The notes beneath the pieces are model-generated. The model worked only from the letters and a program-made list of their open reading frames with translations, did no database searches and was not told the DNA's origin. The position numbers and the translations under genes are program-made. DNA of 55,923 nt from Perkinsus olseni (taxonomy: Eukaryota; Perkinsozoa; Perkinsida): assembly GCA_013115125.1 (NCBI GenBank), contig JABANN010000182.1:1-55923 (forward strand), read 5' to 3'. Each line of letters begins with the position of its first letter. Position 1 is the stretch's first letter. This document shows positions 55,001 to 55,923 of the stretch, in pieces.

Positions 55001-55263
55001 AAGATACCAACCCTGATAACTACATCTAAGAGGAGGTATCCGGTTCGATTCCTGGTACTACCGTTTATCTTTGTCCCAATGGGCTACATGACCATCCTCC
55101 ATAGATCGTCTCCAGCCTTGCATACCCGATACCGAGTAGGATAGGGGTCCCTGTTAGCCTCAAAGATACGTCCCCAAAGTCGACCTAAGATACTCACCCA
55201 GTCGCCACATTCTGTCTCCACATCGGTATTTGGTTCGTTCAGATATGTCAGACTCGCCCCCAT
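52079..55263 (-). CDS. PP2C-family Ser/Thr phosphatase
   Basis: A Mg/Mn-dependent phosphatase. Exons in order: [20 protein letters not shown] (start 55263), [56 protein letters not shown], an acidic insert ([20 protein letters not shown] ... [20 protein letters not shown] ... [20 protein letters not shown]), [16 protein letters not shown] and [67 protein letters not shown] and a tail ending [13 protein letters not shown] at 52079. The metal-binding Asp residues (MED, DGHGG, DGIW, GCDN) are all visible. The long acidic insert splits the catalytic domain. A 96-base assembly gap and a 31-base tandem array lie in that insert region. Confidence 0.9.
52288..52298 (-). repeat. tRNA-like module, sense in the last PP2C intron
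   Basis: GGTTCAATTCT is preceded by GTCGTAACCCGAAGATCCCG, which looks like a tRNA anticodon arm plus variable loop, in the intron gtcagccgg...atctctctcag. Confidence 0.75.
52441..52451 (-). repeat. tRNA T-arm-like module, sense in PP2C intron
   Basis: GGTTCAATTCC is preceded by AGGCCTCC and followed by CGGCAG. The acceptor gagcatctcag precedes the exon with FEGSGCDN. Confidence 0.8.
53976..53990 (-). other. 15-base acceptor-like motif, copy 3
   Basis: CTGACACCTCTAGCT on the minus strand lies inside the PP2C gene about 10 bases before the exon starting [13 protein letters not shown], so it is in or at the end of an intron. Confidence 0.6.
54282..54560. repeat. 31-bp tandem array with assembly gap
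   Basis: At least five copies of a 31-base unit (CTCAGTAGTGGTATC plus TTTAACCCTAACTAAC on the plus strand) run to the gap at 54439-54534, and a partial copy follows the gap. On the PP2C-sense strand each unit begins gttagttaggg and ends actactgag, that is GT...AG. Confidence 0.85.
55041..55051 (+). repeat. tRNA T-arm-like module, antisense in PP2C intron
   Basis: GGTTCGATTCC, followed by TGGTACTACC, lies in the intron between HWDKDKR and VGIFGVFDG (donor gtagtacc, acceptor gttatcag on the minus strand). Confidence 0.8.
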
Positions 55264-55462
55264 TTTCACGATACAAGGTTCAAGAAGAGACTGCGGCAAA
55301 GGTCACGGACGTTGTCGCGCGGGAAAATATTTCCGTTAATGGAGCGTTTTGGCTCGCTTTGTGAGCGTGCGGGTAGAGGCTGGGAGCTTACTGGTCCGAC
55401 AGTCGCCAAAAAGTGGTCCGACTGTCGCCAAAGCTTGTACGGAAGGCTGCGTACGGGGAATC

Positions 55463-55479
55463 GCGGGCCTTCGGCCCGC
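55463..55479. other. GC-rich hairpin
   Basis: GCGGGCC and GGCCCGC form a perfect 7-bp stem with loop TTC. Confidence 0.75.
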
Positions 55480-55661
55480 TTTCAATGCCACTAGTGCCTA
55501 GCTCTCTATACCACACTGAATCTGAGCTAGACTCGTCCGCAACACTGTATTACAGCGTGTGACACGCTGCGTGTCCCGGCCCTGGCCGCGGGGTCGAATG
55601 TCAACAGAGATCGGGTCGAACGTCAACACACGCTAAAATTGTTGTTTTACTATTCTCGGAA

Positions 55662-55678
55662 GCGGGCCTCCGGCCCGC
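55662..55678. other. GC-rich hairpin
   Basis: The same stem GCGGGCC/GGCCCGC as at 55463, with loop TCC. Confidence 0.75.
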
Positions 55679-55923
55679 CATCATCCGGCAACTGTTCTGC
55701 ACCTCTAAAGCTTTAAGTTCAATTGGGCGCGCAAAAAAAGATAATAAAATATATAGCTACGAGCGGCGACACAAAGGGACATCACAGCAGATTTATTCCC
55801 ATATGGACATTGCATCACGAGTGGGGTACTTCAATGACATTCCCATGATGCAATCAAGAACATGTTGAAGGCGAGAACCCATCTCGGACGGTATGTGGGT
55901 GATAAAGAGTAATAAAATATATA

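Larger units (their letters stand above)
55264..55923. other. Region upstream of PP2C
   Basis: No gene seen. It holds a direct repeat (GGTCCGAC[A/T]GTCGCCAAA at about 55393 and 55415), a second direct repeat (GGTCGAA[T/C]GTCAACA near 55591 and 55614), two GC hairpins and AT-rich ends (AATAAAATATATA twice). Confidence 0.6.

Noticed and set aside
1-55923. Retrotransposon or virus-like elements
   Set aside because: No reverse transcriptase, integrase, transposase or capsid-like motif was recognised in any frame.

Overview
The window is nuclear DNA of a unicellular eukaryote and reads best as an alveolate of the Perkinsus type (inference). The grounds are intron-dense genes with GT-AG junctions, a Mei2-type RNA-binding protein of the kind common in alveolates, families of Thr-rich secreted proteins, coding and intronic triplet microsatellites, and AG acceptors placed immediately before start codons as expected for spliced-leader trans-splicing. 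No spliced-leader gene is present, so the genus is not proven. All three stop codons act as stops.

Layout. 0-15.6 kb is a run of minus-strand genes: two secreted or membrane proteins of unknown role, a Lys/Ser-rich probable nuclear protein, a long glucosamine-6-phosphate deaminase plus PIG-L deacetylase fusion in many exons (8.0-12.0 kb), and a Thr-rich secreted protein with a Cys module. 16-21.2 kb is plus strand: a DHHC palmitoyltransferase and an ERI1-type 3'-5' exonuclease. 22.3-28.1 kb is minus strand: an anoctamin/TMEM16-like protein, a PI4K-beta-type lipid kinase and a hypothetical protein. 29-39.7 kb is mostly plus strand: an RLK/Pelle-like kinase with a CaaX end, a multi-pass membrane protein, EMC7, a type-B DnaJ, a surface protein with the Cys module, hypothetical genes and a PhyH-like dioxygenase. 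39.7-47.1 kb is minus strand: a secreted 5'-nucleotidase with the Cys module, a tiny Cys-rich secreted peptide, a SIRT5-like sirtuin without its zinc cysteines, and a small membrane protein. The right end has citrate synthase (+), then a Mei2-like protein and a PP2C phosphatase (both -), with a 96-base assembly gap inside the PP2C gene.

Functional themes are secretion and membrane traffic (EMC7, PI4K, DHHC, anoctamin, many signal peptides), protein folding, RNA turnover and signalling. No operon-like functional grouping is evident, but some same-strand neighbours lie very close (PP2C stop to Mei2 start is 100 bases).

The most unusual signal is in the introns. At least fifteen short sequences matching the tRNA T-arm/B-box (GGTTCRANNCC) lie in the window. 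Nearly all are inside introns of 40-80 bases or just before a 5'-end acceptor, mostly in the sense orientation of the host gene and sometimes antisense. Other 15-24 base sequences recur exactly in introns of unrelated genes, and the PP2C gene holds a tandem array of a 31-base unit that itself starts with GT and ends with AG. Together these look like a family of tRNA-related introner-like elements and introns made by tandem duplication.
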